A stretch of 5,370 nt of DNA, taken from Natrinema soli. GTDB taxonomy: Archaea > Halobacteriota > Halobacteria > Halobacteriales > Natrialbaceae. Position 1 is the stretch's first letter. The number at the start of each line of letters is the position of its first letter. Below, piece after piece: positions 5,146 through 5,370 of this stretch. A model generated the notes under the pieces. It searched no databases, was not told the DNA's origin, and saw only the letters and a list, made by a program, of their open reading frames with translations. A program made the translations under genes and the position numbers. Location of the stretch: the NCBI RefSeq assembly GCF_028618695.1, contig NZ_JAQIVI010000694.1:1-5370 (forward strand). The letters are read 5' to 3'.

Positions 5146-5370
5146 ATGGCACACGATTCACCGCCCGGTACGGACGACGCCGCTCGAGCGCGGACGATCG
5201 GCGAGGAGCTCGCTCGATCGACCGCGACGCCGCCGGTCACCGTCCGCTGTGAGGGAGTCACCCACCGGTACGGCGGCGACTCATCCGGATTTCGAGCCGC
5301 GTCATCGCGAACGGTCACCGCGCTTCGGGACGCGTCCTTCGAGGCCCACGCCGGCGAGGTCGTCGGCCTC
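5146..5370 (+). CDS. ABC transporter ATP-binding protein, N-terminal part (truncated by window end)
   Basis: Seventy-five codons are open to the window end without a stop. After a polar, partly acidic extension of about 30 residues, the sequence VTVRCEGVTHRYGG begins the usual first strand of an ABC ATPase, with Tyr44 as the likely A-loop aromatic. TVTALRDASFEAHAGEVVGL then leads straight to where Walker A (GxSGxGKST) should start just beyond base 5370. About 15 residues (DSSGFRAASSR region) are inserted between the A-loop and the second strand, slightly longer than usual. The protein would energise a transporter from the cytosolic face; the substrate cannot be told. The ATG at 5146 is the only ATG or GTG in frame after the upstream stop at 5044. 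No Shine-Dalgarno is clear, so a leaderless transcript is possible. Confidence 0.85.
   Translation, partial: MAHDSPPGTDDAARARTIGEELARSTATPPVTVRCEGVTHRYGGDSSGFRAASSRTVTALRDASFEAHAGEVVGL

Noticed and set aside
1..5370. CRISPR arrays, tRNA and rRNA genes
   Set aside because: No regularly spaced repeats, cloverleaf-like segments or conserved rRNA stretches were seen on either strand.

Overview
The window reads as haloarchaeal chromosome. The base composition is GC-rich, most predicted proteins are acidic (the 330-residue protein has many Asp/Glu runs), genes are chained by ATGA stop/start overlaps, and TATA-like boxes lie about 27 bases upstream of start codons, as in leaderless archaeal transcripts. 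A Natrialbales or Halobacteriales type organism fits, but the genus cannot be named from this sequence alone.

Layout. Bases 1-1282 (+ strand) hold the C-terminal end of a membrane protein cut by the window edge. Its stop overlaps the start of a 330-residue conserved haloarchaeal two-helix membrane protein. Bases 1283-1694 are a gene-free, AT-richer gap between two convergent transcription units. The gap contains two hairpin motifs resembling IS200/IS605 (IS1341/TnpB-type) right ends, and a long nested imperfect palindrome lies between them. Bases 1695-4193 (- strand) form an operon transcribed right to left: a 93-residue three-helix membrane protein, a 21-codon micro-ORF with its own Shine-Dalgarno, a DUF4350-type membrane-anchored protein of 374 residues, and a MoxR-type AAA+ ATPase. 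All junctions in this operon are ATGA overlaps. Bases 4194-4375 are a divergent promoter region. Bases 4376-4933 (+) encode a YdjM-like membrane metal-dependent hydrolase. Bases 4934-5145 are intergenic with small repeats. From 5146 (+) an ABC-transporter ATPase begins and runs off the right edge.

How the genes fit together. MoxR ATPases usually act as chaperone-like remodelers for neighbouring VWA/DUF58 and membrane proteins. Here the ATPase is translationally coupled to a DUF4350 protein and a small membrane protein, suggesting an envelope-associated complex. No DUF58 or VWA gene is inside the window; one may lie to the left, upstream of the truncated membrane protein. The most notable observations are the mobile-element scar, whose terminal motif overlaps the moxR stop codon, and the micro-ORF tiled exactly between two coupled genes. 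I do not see strong evidence for a wholly new defence or metabolic system.
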